From NCBI RefSeq assembly GCF_037113415.1, contig NZ_CP146608.1:2934501-2998500 (forward strand): DNA of 64,000 nt, given 5' to 3'. Numbering within the stretch: the first letter of the stretch is position 1; each line of letters opens with the position of its first letter. A program made the translations under genes and the position numbers. Positions 1-9,072 of the stretch are shown here, piece after piece. Below the pieces are notes generated by a model, which was not told the DNA's origin, made no database searches, and was given only the letters and a program-made list of their open reading frames with translations. The stretch comes from Devosia sp. XK-2. Its GTDB lineage: Bacteria; Pseudomonadota; Alphaproteobacteria; Rhizobiales; Devosiaceae.

Positions 1-551
1 AATTGCTGGCCAATGCGCGCGAAGAGGCCTATGCCGAAGGCATAAAGGCCGGCGAGCAGAACGCAGCCTCCATGGCCGCCCAGACCATAGCCGCCGCGGC
101 CGGCACCCTGGCGACCCAGACCACCAACGCAGCCAAAGCGCTCGACACGGCGCGCGCCGAACACCACCAGCAAGCCGTGGAACTGGCGCTCAGCATTGGC
201 CGTAAGTTGGCGCTGCACCTGGTGGCCCGCTTCCCGCTGACGGAACTGGAAGCGCTGATCGCCGAGTGCCTGCCCAGCCTCAATGGCGTGCCGCATCTGG
301 TGGTGCGCTGCCACCCCGATCTGGCCGATGCCATCCGCGATATGGCGACCGCCCAAATGACCCATTCCGGCTTTGCCGGACGTCTCGTGGTCATGGGCGA
401 CCCCGATATTCGCATTGGCGATGGCCGGCTCGAATGGGTCGATGGCGGCCTTGTGCGCGACATCGCCGACACTGCCGCCCAGATCGACCGGCAGATCGCC
501 ACCTATCTCGCGGCCCGCACGCGCGGCCAAAGCAAGGAGAACGGTTCATGA
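1..551 (+). CDS. fliH: Flagellar assembly protein FliH/FlbE, 5' end cut by window
   Basis: FliH-type stator protein that would regulate the FliI ATPase and tether it to the export gate and the FliN C-ring. About 182 residues are visible. An Ala/Gln-rich helical N-terminal part is followed by a globular C-terminal half resembling FliH/YscL (motif ELALSIGRKLA, then a GRLEWVDGG-like turn near the end). The frame is open to the window edge and the only start visible is a TTG at position 3, so the gene most likely begins upstream. Its stop overlaps the fliN start (ATGA). Gene order fliH-fliN-flbD-flhA matches the Caulobacter flbE-fliN-flbD arrangement. The family call rests mainly on context and general architecture. 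Confidence 0.8.
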   Translation, partial: LLANAREEAYAEGIKAGEQNAASMAAQTIAAAAGTLATQTTNAAKALDTARAEHHQQAVELALSIGRKLALHLVARFPLTELEALIAECLPSLNGVPHLVVRCHPDLADAIRDMATAQMTHSGFAGRLVVMGDPDIRIGDGRLEWVDGGLVRDIADTAAQIDRQIATYLAARTRGQSKENGS

Positions 552-886
552 CCGATCCCGAAGACGATATCACCGCTTCCGAAGGCCTGAATTTGAGCGA
601 AATGGACGCGCCCGAGCGGACGCGCGACATACATATGGAACGTACCGCCGCCGACCTGGAGGCGGTATTCGATGTTCCGGTCCGCGTCTCGGTCGTTCTT
701 GGGCGCACCAAAATGCCGGTTTCCAGTCTCCTCAAACTCGATACCGGCACCGTTATCGAACTGGACCGTCAGGTCGGCGAGGCAGTGGAGATATTCATCA
801 ATGAACGCCTGGTGGCGCGCGGCGAAATTGTGCTGGTCGAAGACCGGCTCGGCGTCACCATGACCGAAATCATCAAGCCGCAATAG
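548..886 (+). CDS. fliN: Flagellar motor switch protein FliN
   Basis: C-ring switch protein of 112 residues, the usual size for short alphaproteobacterial FliN. An acidic N-terminal tail of about 30 residues precedes a SpoA domain. The SpoA hallmarks are visible: VFDVPVRVSVVLGRTKMPV, then LLKLDTGTVIELDRQVGEAVEI and a terminal GEIVLVEDRLGVTMTEI block. FliN works with FliM and FliG in torque switching and docks FliH. The start is the ATG at 548, which overlaps the fliH stop by 4 bases. An open frame extends upstream to 266, but that part is only fliH read in another frame. flbD begins 12 bases after the stop. Confidence 0.95.
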   Translation: MTDPEDDITASEGLNLSEMDAPERTRDIHMERTAADLEAVFDVPVRVSVVLGRTKMPVSSLLKLDTGTVIELDRQVGEAVEIFINERLVARGEIVLVEDRLGVTMTEIIKPQ

Positions 887-898
887 GAGACCACGATC

Positions 899-2266
899 AT
901 GCGCCTGCTCATTATCGGGGCCCTGGAAGGCCAGCTTTCGACAGCAACTAAGATGGCCATGGATGGCGGCGCCAAGGTCGCCCATGCCCCCTCCATCGAA
1001 ATTGCCCTGGCCTCGCTCCGGGCCGGCAAGGGCGCGGACCTGCTGTTGGTCGATGTGATGATGGACATTGCCGGGCTGATTGCGGGGCTCGAAGCCGAGC
1101 GCATCGCCATTCCGGTGGTCGCCTGTGGCGTCGAGACCAATGCGGCGGCCGCGGTCAACGCCATCCGCGCCGGCGCCAAGGAATATATCCCCCTACCCCC
1201 CGATGCCGAACTGATTGCCGCCGTTATTGCCGCGGTGGCGCGGGAAAGCTCGGACTTTCTCTATCGCGACCCGGCCATGGAACGCGTGGTCAGGATGGCC
1301 GAGCAGATCGCCGCGTCCGAGGCCTCGATCCTGATCACCGGCGAAAGCGGCACCGGCAAGGAAGTTATTGCCAAATATGTGCATGGCCGCTCCAAGCGCG
1401 CCCACAAGCCCTTCATTTCGGTCAATTGCGCCGCCATTCCAGAAGCTCTGCTCGAAAGCGAGCTGTTCGGGCATGAAAAGGGCGCCTTTACCGGCGCCAT
1501 TGCGCGCCGCATCGGCAAGTTCGAGGAAGCCTCGGGCGGTACCCTCCTGCTCGACGAAATTTCCGAAATGGATGTGCGCCTGCAGGCCAAGCTGTTACGC
1601 GCCATTCAGGAACGCATCATCGACCGCGTCGGCGGCACCAAGCCGGTGCCGGTGGATATCCGCATCCTGGCGACTTCGAACCGCAATCTCAGCGAGGCCG
1701 TGCGCGATGGTTCCTTCCGCGAGGACCTGCTGTTCCGCCTCAACGTGGTCAATCTCAAGCTCCCCCCGCTCCGCGAGCGTCCCGGCGATATCCTGGCGCT
1801 GTCCGAACATTTCGTGGCCAAATACGCCAAGGCCAATGGCCTGCCGCCGCGGGCCCTTTCCGCCGAAGCCCGCGACGCCTTGGTCAAGGCGCCCTGGCCG
1901 GGCAATGTGCGCGAATTGGAAAACACTCTGCACCGCGCCGTATTGCTGTCCTCGGGCGATATCATCGGCCCCGAGGCCATCGTCCTGCCCGATGGAATGG
2001 GCCTGAGTGAGGCGGCCCGCGCCGCCTCTCCGGCATCGCAACTGGCCCAGACCGCCGAGGCGATGAATCGCGCCCTGGTGGGACGCACGGTGGCCGATGT
2101 GGAACGCGACCTGATCCTGGACACGCTCGACCACACCTTGGGCAACCGCACCCATGCGGCCAACATTCTGGGCATCTCGATCCGCACGCTCCGCAACAAG
2201 CTCAATCAATATGCCGATGAGGGCGTGCATGTGCCCGAGCCCGGCGAGAAGCGAGGCGCGGCTTAG
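899..2266 (+). CDS. flbD: Sigma-54-dependent flagellar regulator FlbD
   Basis: Bacterial enhancer-binding protein of 455 residues that activates sigma-54 flagellar promoters. Residues 1-115 form a receiver-like domain with LLLVDVMMDI around the phospho-acceptor site but without the usual N-terminal acidic pair. The AAA+ domain has Walker A GESGTGKE at 148-155 and the sigma-54 contact loop GAFTGA at 195-200. The C-terminus (about 395-440) is a Fis-type helix-turn-helix (LGISIRTLRNKLNQY). In Caulobacter, FlbD lies downstream of fliN and is controlled by FliX; the same gene order here supports FlbD over NtrC. The atypical receiver suggests activation that does not need phosphorylation (inference). 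A GC-rich repeat separates it from flhA. Confidence 0.93.
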   Translation: MRLLIIGALEGQLSTATKMAMDGGAKVAHAPSIEIALASLRAGKGADLLLVDVMMDIAGLIAGLEAERIAIPVVACGVETNAAAAVNAIRAGAKEYIPLPPDAELIAAVIAAVARESSDFLYRDPAMERVVRMAEQIAASEASILITGESGTGKEVIAKYVHGRSKRAHKPFISVNCAAIPEALLESELFGHEKGAFTGAIARRIGKFEEASGGTLLLDEISEMDVRLQAKLLRAIQERIIDRVGGTKPVPVDIRILATSNRNLSEAVRDGSFREDLLFRLNVVNLKLPPLRERPGDILALSEHFVAKYAKANGLPPRALSAEARDALVKAPWPGNVRELENTLHRAVLLSSGDIIGPEAIVLPDGMGLSEAARAASPASQLAQTAEAMNRALVGRTVADVERDLILDTLDHTLGNRTHAANILGISIRTLRNKLNQYADEGVHVPEPGEKRGAA

Positions 2267-2286
2267 CGAAGGCTCGGGACCTCCTG

Positions 2287-2393
2287 CTCCCCTCCCCCTT
2301 GAGGGGAGGGGTCGGGGGTGGGGGTCCAACGGCGACCCACTGCACCACCCCCTCCCTCATTCCCTCCCCTCAAGGGGGAGGGAGGCGCCAGCC
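2287..2393. repeat. GC-rich dyad repeat, copy A (flbD-flhA gap)
   Basis: Intergenic palindromic element built from two outer arms, CCCCTCCCCCTTGAGGGG on the left and CCCTCCCCTCAAGGGGGAGG on the right, flanking a GGGGGTGGGGGTCC core. The arms can pair with each other and each is itself a near-palindrome. Copy B at 28332-28432 is the same element in the opposite orientation, since its right half is nearly the reverse complement of this left half. Copy C at 61149-61273 is a more diverged relative. This fits a REP-like dispersed repeat family of the kind common in Hyphomicrobiales. It sits inside an apparent flagellar operon. Confidence 0.85.
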
Positions 2394-2410
2394 GAAAGCC
2401 TTGTGAACAC

Positions 2411-4531
2411 ATGACCGATATCCCCTCCGCCAACAGATCAGGTTTCTCGTTCCCCACAATCGGCCGGGTGATCGAGACCCTGCGCTCGGGCGATATTGCG
2501 CTTGCTACGGGCGTGATGGGGCTGATCGTCATCCTGATCGTCCCCATGCCGCCCATTCTGGTGGACATGCTCCTGGCCATCTCGATCGTCTTCTCGGTCA
2601 TGATCCTGATGACCGCCCTCTTCATTCAGAAGCCGCTGGAATTCTCGTCCTTCCCCACAGTGCTGCTGATCGCCACCATGCTGCGGCTGGGCCTGAACCT
2701 GGCCACCACCCGCCTGATCCTGAGCGATGGGCACGAAGGCACTTCGGCGGCGGGCAATGTCATCGAGGCCTTTGGCAGCTTTGTTACTCGCGGCAATTTC
2801 GTCATCGGTATCGTGGTCTTCATCATCCTGGTGATCGTAAATTTCATCGTCATCACCAAGGGTTCGGGCCGTATCGCGGAAGTGGCGGCGCGCTTCAGCC
2901 TCGATGCCATGCCCGGCAAGCAGATGGCCATTGACGCCGATCTCTCGGCCGGCCTGATCGACGAGGACACCGCCAAGAAGCGCCGCGCCGATCTCGAGGG
3001 CGAAAGCGCTTTCTTCGGCAATATGGACGGTGCATCCAAGTTCGTGCGCGGCGATGCCATTGCCGGTCTCATCATCACCTTCATCAACGTGTCCGCCGGC
3101 ATGCTGATCGGCATCATGCAGCAGGGCCTCGGCTTCCAGGAAGCGGCCAATAATTACACCCTGCTCACCATCGGCGATGGCCTGGTCAGCCAGATTCCGG
3201 CCCTGATCGTTTCCACGGCCGCGGGCATTCTGGTCTCCAAATCCGGCGTGACCGGCGCTGCCGACAAGGCTCTGACGCTGCAATTCACCGGTTACCCGCG
3301 CGCCCTAGGCATGTCCTCGGCGGTGATGGCGGCTTTGGCGCTATTGCCCGGCATGCCGCTGGTTCCCTTCATGGCGCTGGCCGGTGGCGTGGGCTATGCC
3401 GCCTTCCGCGCCAGCCGCTCCAAGGCCGTGCGCGCCGTGGAAGAGCAGGCCCAGGAAATCGCCAAATCCGCGCCGCCCGAACAGCCTTCCGAACCGCCCA
3501 TCACCGACAGCCTTAAAATCGACGATCTCAAACTCGAACTAGGCTATGGCCTGTTGAGCCTGGTCAAGGAAGATGAGAGCGGCAATGATCGCCTGACCGA
3601 ACAGATCAAGGCCCTCAGGCGCCAACTGGCGCTGGAACTGGGCTTTGTCATGCCGCCCGTGCGCATTCTCGATAACATGCAGCTCGAGCCCAACGACTAC
3701 AAGGTGCGCATCAAGGAAGTGGAGGCCGGTTCTGGCGAAATCTACGCCAATCAATTGATGGTCATGGACCCTTATGGCGGCCAGATCGACCTGCCCGGCA
3801 TTCACACCACCGAACCCACTTTCGGCCTGCCCGCCACCTGGATCGAGCCAGCCCTGCGCGATGAGGCCGAACTGCGCGGTCTCTCGATCATCGATCCCTC
3901 GACGGTGATTTCGACCCATCTGACCGAAATCCTCAAGGCCAATGTCGCGGACCTTTTGAGCTATGCCAATGTGCAATCCCTGCTGTCGGGCCTGCCCAAG
4001 GAGCAGCAGAAGTTGGTGGAGGACCTGGTCCCCGGCCAGATCACCGTATCTGGCCTGCAACGCGTGCTGCAATCGCTATTGACCGAGCGCATTTCCATTC
4101 GCGACCTCTCGAGCATTCTCGAAGCGGTCGCTGAAATTGCCGGCAATGGCCGCTCGGTCCAGACCATTTCCGAGCATGTCCGGACCCGCCTGTCCCGGCA
4201 GATTTGCGCGGCCAATCTCGGTCCCGATGGCAATCTGCCATTGCTGACCCTTTCCCCGCAATGGGAACGGGATTTCGCCGAGGCTATGGCCGGCGAAGGC
4301 GAGAACCGGCACCTGGCCATGGCGCCAAGCAAGTTGCAGCAATTTATCGGCGCGGTACAATCGGCCTTCGAGCGGGCCGCCCAGCAAGGCGAACTGCCGG
4401 TACTCATCACCTCGCCGGGCATCCGGCCGCATGTTCGCTCGATTATCGAGCGCTTCCGGCCGCAAACCGTGGTGATGAGCCAGAACGAAGTGCATCCGCG
4501 CATTCGATTGAAGACCGTGGGGAGCATCTAG
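2411..4531 (+). CDS. flhA: Flagellar type III export gate protein FlhA
   Basis: Inner-membrane component of the flagellar protein export gate, 706 residues, normal for FlhA. The N-terminal half (about 30-330) holds the predicted membrane helices and the conserved FHIPEP-type region (FSSFPTVLLIATMLRLGLNL, then FVVFIILVIVNFIVITKGSG-like segments and KQMAIDADLSAGLIDEDTA). The C-terminal half is the cytosolic chaperone-docking domain. The ATG at 2411 is chosen by homology of the following residues. No clear Shine-Dalgarno precedes it, and the repeat copy A ends only 18 bases upstream. The stop is 2 bases from the stop of the convergent next gene, with no visible terminator between them. Confidence 0.96.
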   Translation: MTDIPSANRSGFSFPTIGRVIETLRSGDIALATGVMGLIVILIVPMPPILVDMLLAISIVFSVMILMTALFIQKPLEFSSFPTVLLIATMLRLGLNLATTRLILSDGHEGTSAAGNVIEAFGSFVTRGNFVIGIVVFIILVIVNFIVITKGSGRIAEVAARFSLDAMPGKQMAIDADLSAGLIDEDTAKKRRADLEGESAFFGNMDGASKFVRGDAIAGLIITFINVSAGMLIGIMQQGLGFQEAANNYTLLTIGDGLVSQIPALIVSTAAGILVSKSGVTGAADKALTLQFTGYPRALGMSSAVMAALALLPGMPLVPFMALAGGVGYAAFRASRSKAVRAVEEQAQEIAKSAPPEQPSEPPITDSLKIDDLKLELGYGLLSLVKEDESGNDRLTEQIKALRRQLALELGFVMPPVRILDNMQLEPNDYKVRIKEVEAGSGEIYANQLMVMDPYGGQIDLPGIHTTEPTFGLPATWIEPALRDEAELRGLSIIDPSTVISTHLTEILKANVADLLSYANVQSLLSGLPKEQQKLVEDLVPGQITVSGLQRVLQSLLTERISIRDLSSILEAVAEIAGNGRSVQTISEHVRTRLSRQICAANLGPDGNLPLLTLSPQWERDFAEAMAGEGENRHLAMAPSKLQQFIGAVQSAFERAAQQGELPVLITSPGIRPHVRSIIERFRPQTVVMSQNEVHPRIRLKTVGSI

Positions 4532-4533
4532 CC

Positions 4534-5019
4534 TTATTGGCCCGGGGGCAAGCGCGGCGCATCGGCAGGTACCGGATTGGCCTGCAGGTCCTCGATCAGC
4601 GCCTTCATCTCGTCGATTTCGCGTATCTGTGCCTCGATAATCCCATCGGCCAGTTCGCGGACCCGTTCATCGCGGATATTGGCATTCCTGCTGGTGAGGA
4701 CCGCGATGGAGTGATGCGGGATCATGGCCCGCATATAGTCGATATCGCCAACCAGCGCCTGGCTGCGGACGAGATAAAGCGAGCCGGCAAAGACGGCGAC
4801 GGCGGCGCCCACAATGGCCAGGTTGACCGCATGTTTCTTATACATGGACCACATGAAGCCCAGCATGATCAAGGCCATGACGGCCCCCATGAGAAGCGCC
4901 ATCCATAGCCGCGTCTGGCTATAGAATATGTGCTCGAGCTGGTAGGTATTGAGATACATCAGGCCATACATGATGACCGTGGACGTTGCGATCATGGCGG
5001 CAAAGCGCAGATAGCTCAT
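4534..5019 (-). CDS. DUF305-type membrane protein
   Basis: 161-residue protein with three predicted transmembrane helices (about residues 5-25, 38-58 and 66-86). A C-terminal DUF305-like domain follows, carrying the typical YMRAMIPHHSIAVLTS motif. The paired histidines after Met-Ile-Pro are the DUF305 hallmark and are often linked to metal or copper-stress proteins, though the biochemical role is unsettled. The ATG at 5019 is preceded by GAGGAG at a good distance. The gene is convergent with flhA. The assignment comes from the HH motif and topology; the function remains open. Confidence 0.82.
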   Translation of the reverse strand: MSYLRFAAMIATSTVIMYGLMYLNTYQLEHIFYSQTRLWMALLMGAVMALIMLGFMWSMYKKHAVNLAIVGAAVAVFAGSLYLVRSQALVGDIDYMRAMIPHHSIAVLTSRNANIRDERVRELADGIIEAQIREIDEMKALIEDLQANPVPADAPRLPPGQ

Positions 5020-5072
5020 CGGGGACTCCTCTCATTGCCAGCACAACGCAGCAATCGACCCCTTCGTTCGCC

Positions 5073-5534
5073 TCATTGGCGAACGACCCGATCGTAAAGC
5101 GCCAGTTCATCGGCTTGCGGTGCCTGAATCTGGCTCATCCACCCATGGATATGGTTCAGCCTAATGGGTGGGTCCTCGCGCCCCCGGCGCGAAATCCGTT
5201 CCAGCATGACCCCGGGCGGGGCGGTCAGCCAATGGAGTTCGGCTCGCGCCCCGAGCGTCTTGGCTTCATGGGCCAGGAGCAGCCTTTCATCGCGACCCCA
5301 GGTGCCCCATTCCACGATGACACTGACGCCCGCCTCGAGAAATCGGCGGCCCAGACGCCATTGCATGGTCTCGATCCGAGCCCGACGCTCCTCGTCCCAG
5401 ATATCGAGCTTGAGCTCCGCAAGCCACGCGTCGGGCTCCATGCGTACGGCGCCGGTTTCCGCTTCCAGCACCGCAGCGCGCGTCGATTTGCCTACGCCGG
5501 GAAGCCCGGCAACGATAAAGAGAGTGGCGCTCAC
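5073..5534 (-). CDS. P-loop AAA/kinase-like protein
   Basis: 153-residue nucleotide-binding protein with the P-loop GLPGVGKST at residues 10-18. A small zeta-toxin/shikimate-kinase-like fold would follow. Residues EWGTWGRDERL near 75 and an arginine-rich ISRRGRE lid segment near 113 suit a small-molecule or ATP-dependent phosphotransferase. It begins with GTG at 5534, overlapping the stop of the LysE-type gene (GTGA), so the two are probably cotranslated. The substrate cannot be read from the sequence. An antibiotic or small-molecule kinase is possible but unsupported. Confidence 0.75.
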   Translation of the reverse strand: MSATLFIVAGLPGVGKSTRAAVLEAETGAVRMEPDAWLAELKLDIWDEERRARIETMQWRLGRRFLEAGVSVIVEWGTWGRDERLLLAHEAKTLGARAELHWLTAPPGVMLERISRRGREDPPIRLNHIHGWMSQIQAPQADELALYDRVVRQ

Positions 5535-6142
5535 CGCTCCGCCAGGGCGAGCCGGGCACCCAGAGCCACAAAGGCGGCCGCAAAACTGCGGCGCATCCAG
5601 GTCATGATGGCCGGTCGCGAAATGACCTGGCCGCGAATGGCCGCGGCAAAAAGGCCGTAAAGCGCAAACACCACAAAGGTCATGCCCATAAAGACACCGC
5701 TCAATTCAAGCATGCGCACGACCGCATGCGGCGTATCGGCAGGCACGAATTGCGGTAGGAAGGCGAAAAAGAAGATCGAGAGCTTGGGATTGAGAATGTT
5801 GATCAGCACCGATTCCGTGATCACCTTGCGCACCGATTTGGGCGCCCGCTCGGCCTCTACGCTCAAGGCGCCGGTCTCGCGCAGCGTCGCCCAGGCCATA
5901 TAGAGCAGGTAGGCCACGCCGGCATACTTGATGATCTCGAAGGCCAATGCGCTGGCATGCAGGATGGCCGCCAGACCGGTAATGGCCGCCAGCATATGCG
6001 GGACAATACCCAAAGTGCAGCCCAAGGCGGCCCATAGGCTGGCTTTGCCGCCGCGTCCCAGCCCGGCGGCAATGGTATAGAGTGCGCCGACGCCCGGTGA
6101 GACGACGACGATCAGGGTGGTCACAAAAAACTCGACGCTCAT
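5531..6142 (-). CDS. LysE/RhtB family amino acid exporter
   Basis: 203-residue integral membrane protein with the LysE-superfamily pattern. The N-terminal VVVSPGVGALYTIAAGLGRG carries the helix-1/2 signature, followed by five more hydrophobic helices. The central ESVLINILNPKLSIFFFAF matches the conserved NPK loop of RhtB proteins. It would export amino acids or related compounds across the inner membrane. The start is the ATG at 6142. The downstream kinase-like gene overlaps its stop by 4 bases, giving a two-gene operon. The substrate is unknown. Confidence 0.9.
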   Translation of the reverse strand: MSVEFFVTTLIVVVSPGVGALYTIAAGLGRGGKASLWAALGCTLGIVPHMLAAITGLAAILHASALAFEIIKYAGVAYLLYMAWATLRETGALSVEAERAPKSVRKVITESVLINILNPKLSIFFFAFLPQFVPADTPHAVVRMLELSGVFMGMTFVVFALYGLFAAAIRGQVISRPAIMTWMRRSFAAAFVALGARLALAER

Positions 6143-6204
6143 TCTGGCCCTCCCGGCAGGGGGACATTATGCCCCGTCGCGGCCGGCCGCGCCAGACTTG
6201 TGCC

Positions 6205-6399
6205 TTAACTCGGCCGGCCCGGCACCACCGGAGGCATATCAAGCTTGGCCGCTTCCTCGGAGGTATCGACGGCATCCTCCTCGGCAAGCTCGCGTTCCGC
6301 ATCATACCAGAATTCCTGCTCACGGCCATCGGGCTGCCCCGCCCGATCCCAGAGCTGATACGCCCGGTCGCGGATTTTTTCCTGATCGATCATGTGCAT
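6205..6399 (-). CDS. DUF2934 small protein
   Basis: Small acidic protein of about 64 residues. It contains the DUF2934 core: IRDRAYQLWDRAGQPDG followed by a REQEFWYDAERELAEE block, a short helical domain common in Alphaproteobacteria and of unknown function. The frame is open to 6486, but AGGAGG lies just upstream of two ATG codons at 6399 and 6393. The former (5-base spacing) is chosen; 6393 is equally possible. It is divergent from the zinc peptidase gene at 6504. Confidence 0.8.
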   Translation of the reverse strand: MHMIDQEKIRDRAYQLWDRAGQPDGREQEFWYDAERELAEEDAVDTSEEAAKLDMPPVVPGRPS

Positions 6400-6503
6400 T
6401 CCAGCCTCCTTTGCGCTATCGGGAAAACGCAGCTCCGGGCCGACAGTTGCAGTGGAACAAGCACGTGACTGGCGCATTATCGGCACGTGACTGAGGGCGA
6501 CCG

Positions 6504-7565
6504 ATGAAACTGTTTTCCTGCAGCCATTGTGGCAACACGGTCTATTTCGACAATGCCATATGCGAGCGTTGCGGCCATCAACTAGGCTTTCTGCCCGGTC
6601 CCGCCAGATTGGTGTCCCTAGTAGAAGACGGCGGGTTATGGAGTTCGCCAGCCATTGCCGAGGACGCCTTCGTATTCTGCGCCAATGCCGCCCATGGCGC
6701 CTGCAACTGGCTGGTCCCGGCTGAGCTGGACGGCGATATTTATTGCCTCGCCTGCCGGCACAACGAGACTATTCCCGATATTTCCGACCCCGCCAATCTG
6801 GGGCGCTGGCAAACCATTGAGCGGGCCAAGAAGCGCCTGTTTTATTCGCTGATCCGGCTGGACCTGCCCTTGCATACGCGCAATGAAGACCCCGATCATG
6901 GGCTCGCCTTCCGCTTTCTCGCCGATAATGCCGACGCGCCGCAGCGGGTCATGACCGGGCATGACAATGGCATCATAACCATCGCCCTGGCCGAAGCGGA
7001 CGACGCCGAACGCGAATATCGTCGCACCAGCATGAACGAGCCCTATCGCACCCTGCTCGGTCATTTCCGTCACGAGATCGCGCATCATTTCTGGGATCTA
7101 TTGGTCGCCGGCCGGGACGTTCTGCCGCTCTTCCGCACCTTGTTCGGTGACGAGCGGGTCGACTATGCCGAAGCGCTCAGGATCTATTACGCTAGGGGGG
7201 CGCCGCAAGGCTGGTCGCAGACTCATATCAGCGCCTACGCCACGGCCCATCCCTGGGAAGACTTCGCGGAGACCTTCGCCCACTATCTTCATATCGTGGA
7301 CACGGTGGAAATGGCCGCCGCCTTCGGCATACGCCCCCGGCCCGGCACCGGCGACCAGAACCTGGCCATACCGTCTGTCCATTTCGATCCCTATCTCGAA
7401 ACCGACATGCAAAGGATCGTCGACAATTGGGTGCCGCTGGCCAGCCTGCTCAATAATCTCAACCGCGCCATGGGACAGGCCGACGCCTATCCCTTCATCC
7501 TGACATCCGGGGTCATCGAGAAACTGGCCTTCATCAATGCCCTGGTGCACCGGCACCGGGCGTGA
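6504..7565 (+). CDS. Zinc-ribbon putative metallopeptidase
   Basis: 353-residue predicted cytoplasmic protein. Residues 1-25 form a zinc ribbon with paired cysteines (CSHCG and CERCG, four Cys). A second cysteine/histidine cluster follows near 70-90 (CNWLV, CLACRH). The catalytic-type motif HEIAHHFWD at 190-198 and a downstream acidic/aromatic region (WEDFAETFAHYLHI near 250) fit the putative zinc-binding metallopeptidase family (DUF2248-like). No signal peptide is seen. The family call is good, but peptidase activity and substrate are unproven. The start is the ATG at 6504. Confidence 0.85.
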   Translation: MKLFSCSHCGNTVYFDNAICERCGHQLGFLPGPARLVSLVEDGGLWSSPAIAEDAFVFCANAAHGACNWLVPAELDGDIYCLACRHNETIPDISDPANLGRWQTIERAKKRLFYSLIRLDLPLHTRNEDPDHGLAFRFLADNADAPQRVMTGHDNGIITIALAEADDAEREYRRTSMNEPYRTLLGHFRHEIAHHFWDLLVAGRDVLPLFRTLFGDERVDYAEALRIYYARGAPQGWSQTHISAYATAHPWEDFAETFAHYLHIVDTVEMAAAFGIRPRPGTGDQNLAIPSVHFDPYLETDMQRIVDNWVPLASLLNNLNRAMGQADAYPFILTSGVIEKLAFINALVHRHRA

Positions 7566-7580
7566 CGCCGGGCGATCGGC

Positions 7581-8612
7581 TCAACTGCGCCGGGTGACCC
7601 GGTCGTATGGCGCCAGGGCATCTTCGAGGGCCTGCAGGTCACCGGGCAATTCGGCCTCGAACATCATCTCCTCGCCCGTGGCGGGATGCTCGAACCCCAA
7701 TTCGGCGGCATGCAGCGCCTGGCGGCCAAGCGCCTGAACGGCGGTGGCGACCTCCGGCGGCAGCTTATTGATCTTGGTGGCAAAGCCAGGCGCATAGAGC
7801 TGGTCGGCTACCAGGGGATGGCCGATATGGGCCATATGCACGCGGATCTGGTGGGTGCGACCGGTCTCGAGCTGACACTGGATGCGGGTAATGTCCCAGC
7901 CTGCATCGCCATAGCGCGCTTCCACCGCATAATGGGTGATAGCCTCCCGCCCCTGCTTCAAGACGGCCTGCTTAAGCCGATTGCCCGGATCGCGCCCGAG
8001 CGGCGCGTCGACCGTGCCCATGCCCGACTGCGTCGAGCCCCAGGCAAAGGCGATATAGGCCCGATGCAAGGGGCCGGTGCGACCATGATCGGCAAACTGC
8101 TCGGAAAGGTGTTTGTGTGCCTTCTCGGTCTTGGCCGCGACCATGACGCCGGACGTGTCCTTATCGAGTCGATGCACAATGCCGGGGCGTTTGACCCCGC
8201 CAATGCCTTTGAGACTATCACCGCAATGAAAGATCAACGCATTGACCAATGTGCCCGAAGGCGAGCCGGGTGCCGGATGCACGACCATGCCCACCGGCTT
8301 GTTGATCACGATCAGATGCTCGTCCTCGAACAGAATGTCGAGCGGTATATTTTCCGGCTGCGGATCGGGATCTTCAGGCGGGGGAGCCACAAGCACGATT
8401 GTCTCCCCGGCCTTGAGCCGGTATTTGGGTTCGGAAACTGTTCGCCCGTCCACAGTGACGGCGCCGGACACGATCAGATCCTTGATGCGACTGCGGCTGA
8501 GCACATCATGCGCTTTGGCCAGCATGGCATCAAGCCGCCCGCCGCTCATCGCGGCGTCGACCACAACCTCAACGGGTTCGCCCTCCAACTCGAAATCGGT
8601 ATCATCCGTCAT
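7581..8612 (-). CDS. rluD: RluA/RluD-family 23S rRNA pseudouridine synthase
   Basis: 343-residue pseudouridine synthase. An N-terminal S4 RNA-binding domain (about 22-80) precedes the catalytic domain with PGIVHRLDKDTSG. The invariant Asp is residue 150 in HRLD. RluD modifies helix 69 of 23S rRNA and supports ribosome assembly. The frame is open to 8720, but the ATG at 8612 fits family length. It overlaps by two bases the start codon of the divergent gene at 8611. The distinction from other RluA paralogues rests on the S4 domain and length. Confidence 0.92.
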   Translation of the reverse strand: MTDDTDFELEGEPVEVVVDAAMSGGRLDAMLAKAHDVLSRSRIKDLIVSGAVTVDGRTVSEPKYRLKAGETIVLVAPPPEDPDPQPENIPLDILFEDEHLIVINKPVGMVVHPAPGSPSGTLVNALIFHCGDSLKGIGGVKRPGIVHRLDKDTSGVMVAAKTEKAHKHLSEQFADHGRTGPLHRAYIAFAWGSTQSGMGTVDAPLGRDPGNRLKQAVLKQGREAITHYAVEARYGDAGWDITRIQCQLETGRTHQIRVHMAHIGHPLVADQLYAPGFATKINKLPPEVATAVQALGRQALHAAELGFEHPATGEEMMFEAELPGDLQALEDALAPYDRVTRRS

Positions 8613-8958
8613 GAGCAATCCTGAAACCAATAGGCCGGACCCCGCCGACACCGAATTGTCGCCGGAAGCAAAGGCCATGCTGGGAAAAGCCCGCCGCTCC
8701 TTCGGGGTTTCGATGGGCATTCTTTTGCTGGGCTTTATGGCGATTGGCTTTGCACTTGTCTATCGCGTCATGCGCGACAGCCCGCCGCCCGCAACAGCAG
8801 AAAGCGTCGCCATTCCGGCCGGAGCCCAGGTTCTTTCCGCGCTGACCCTGGACGGCACCGTGCAGGTAACCTTCTCGACAGGTGGCGCCACCATGCTCAA
8901 CATCTATGATGCGGGGACCGGGGCGCTGGAGCGCAGCGTGCAGATCGGGGCTGAATAG
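8611..8958 (+). CDS. Small single-pass membrane protein (DUF6476-like)
   Basis: 115-residue protein with an acidic, Pro-rich N-terminus and one transmembrane helix at about 35-57 (GILLLGFMAIGFALVYRVM). A short extracytoplasmic beta-rich domain follows (VLSALTLDGTVQVTFSTGG). The pairing with a divergent rluA-family gene recalls the DUF6476 family of Alphaproteobacteria; that family label is from memory and tentative. The ATG at 8611 shares two bases with the rluD start on the other strand, so the two promoters must lie inside each other's coding sequence. Function is unknown. Confidence 0.75.
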   Translation: MSNPETNRPDPADTELSPEAKAMLGKARRSFGVSMGILLLGFMAIGFALVYRVMRDSPPPATAESVAIPAGAQVLSALTLDGTVQVTFSTGGATMLNIYDAGTGALERSVQIGAE

Positions 8959-9072
8959 CCCCCGAACGGCTCCCACACACGCCGCGTCGCCCCTGCGTCA
9001 GTTGGCCCTCCGATCAAGTCCGAGGGCGGCATCGCGTTCCTTGAGAGCGTTTGACGGCGGGAGCAGGCACCG

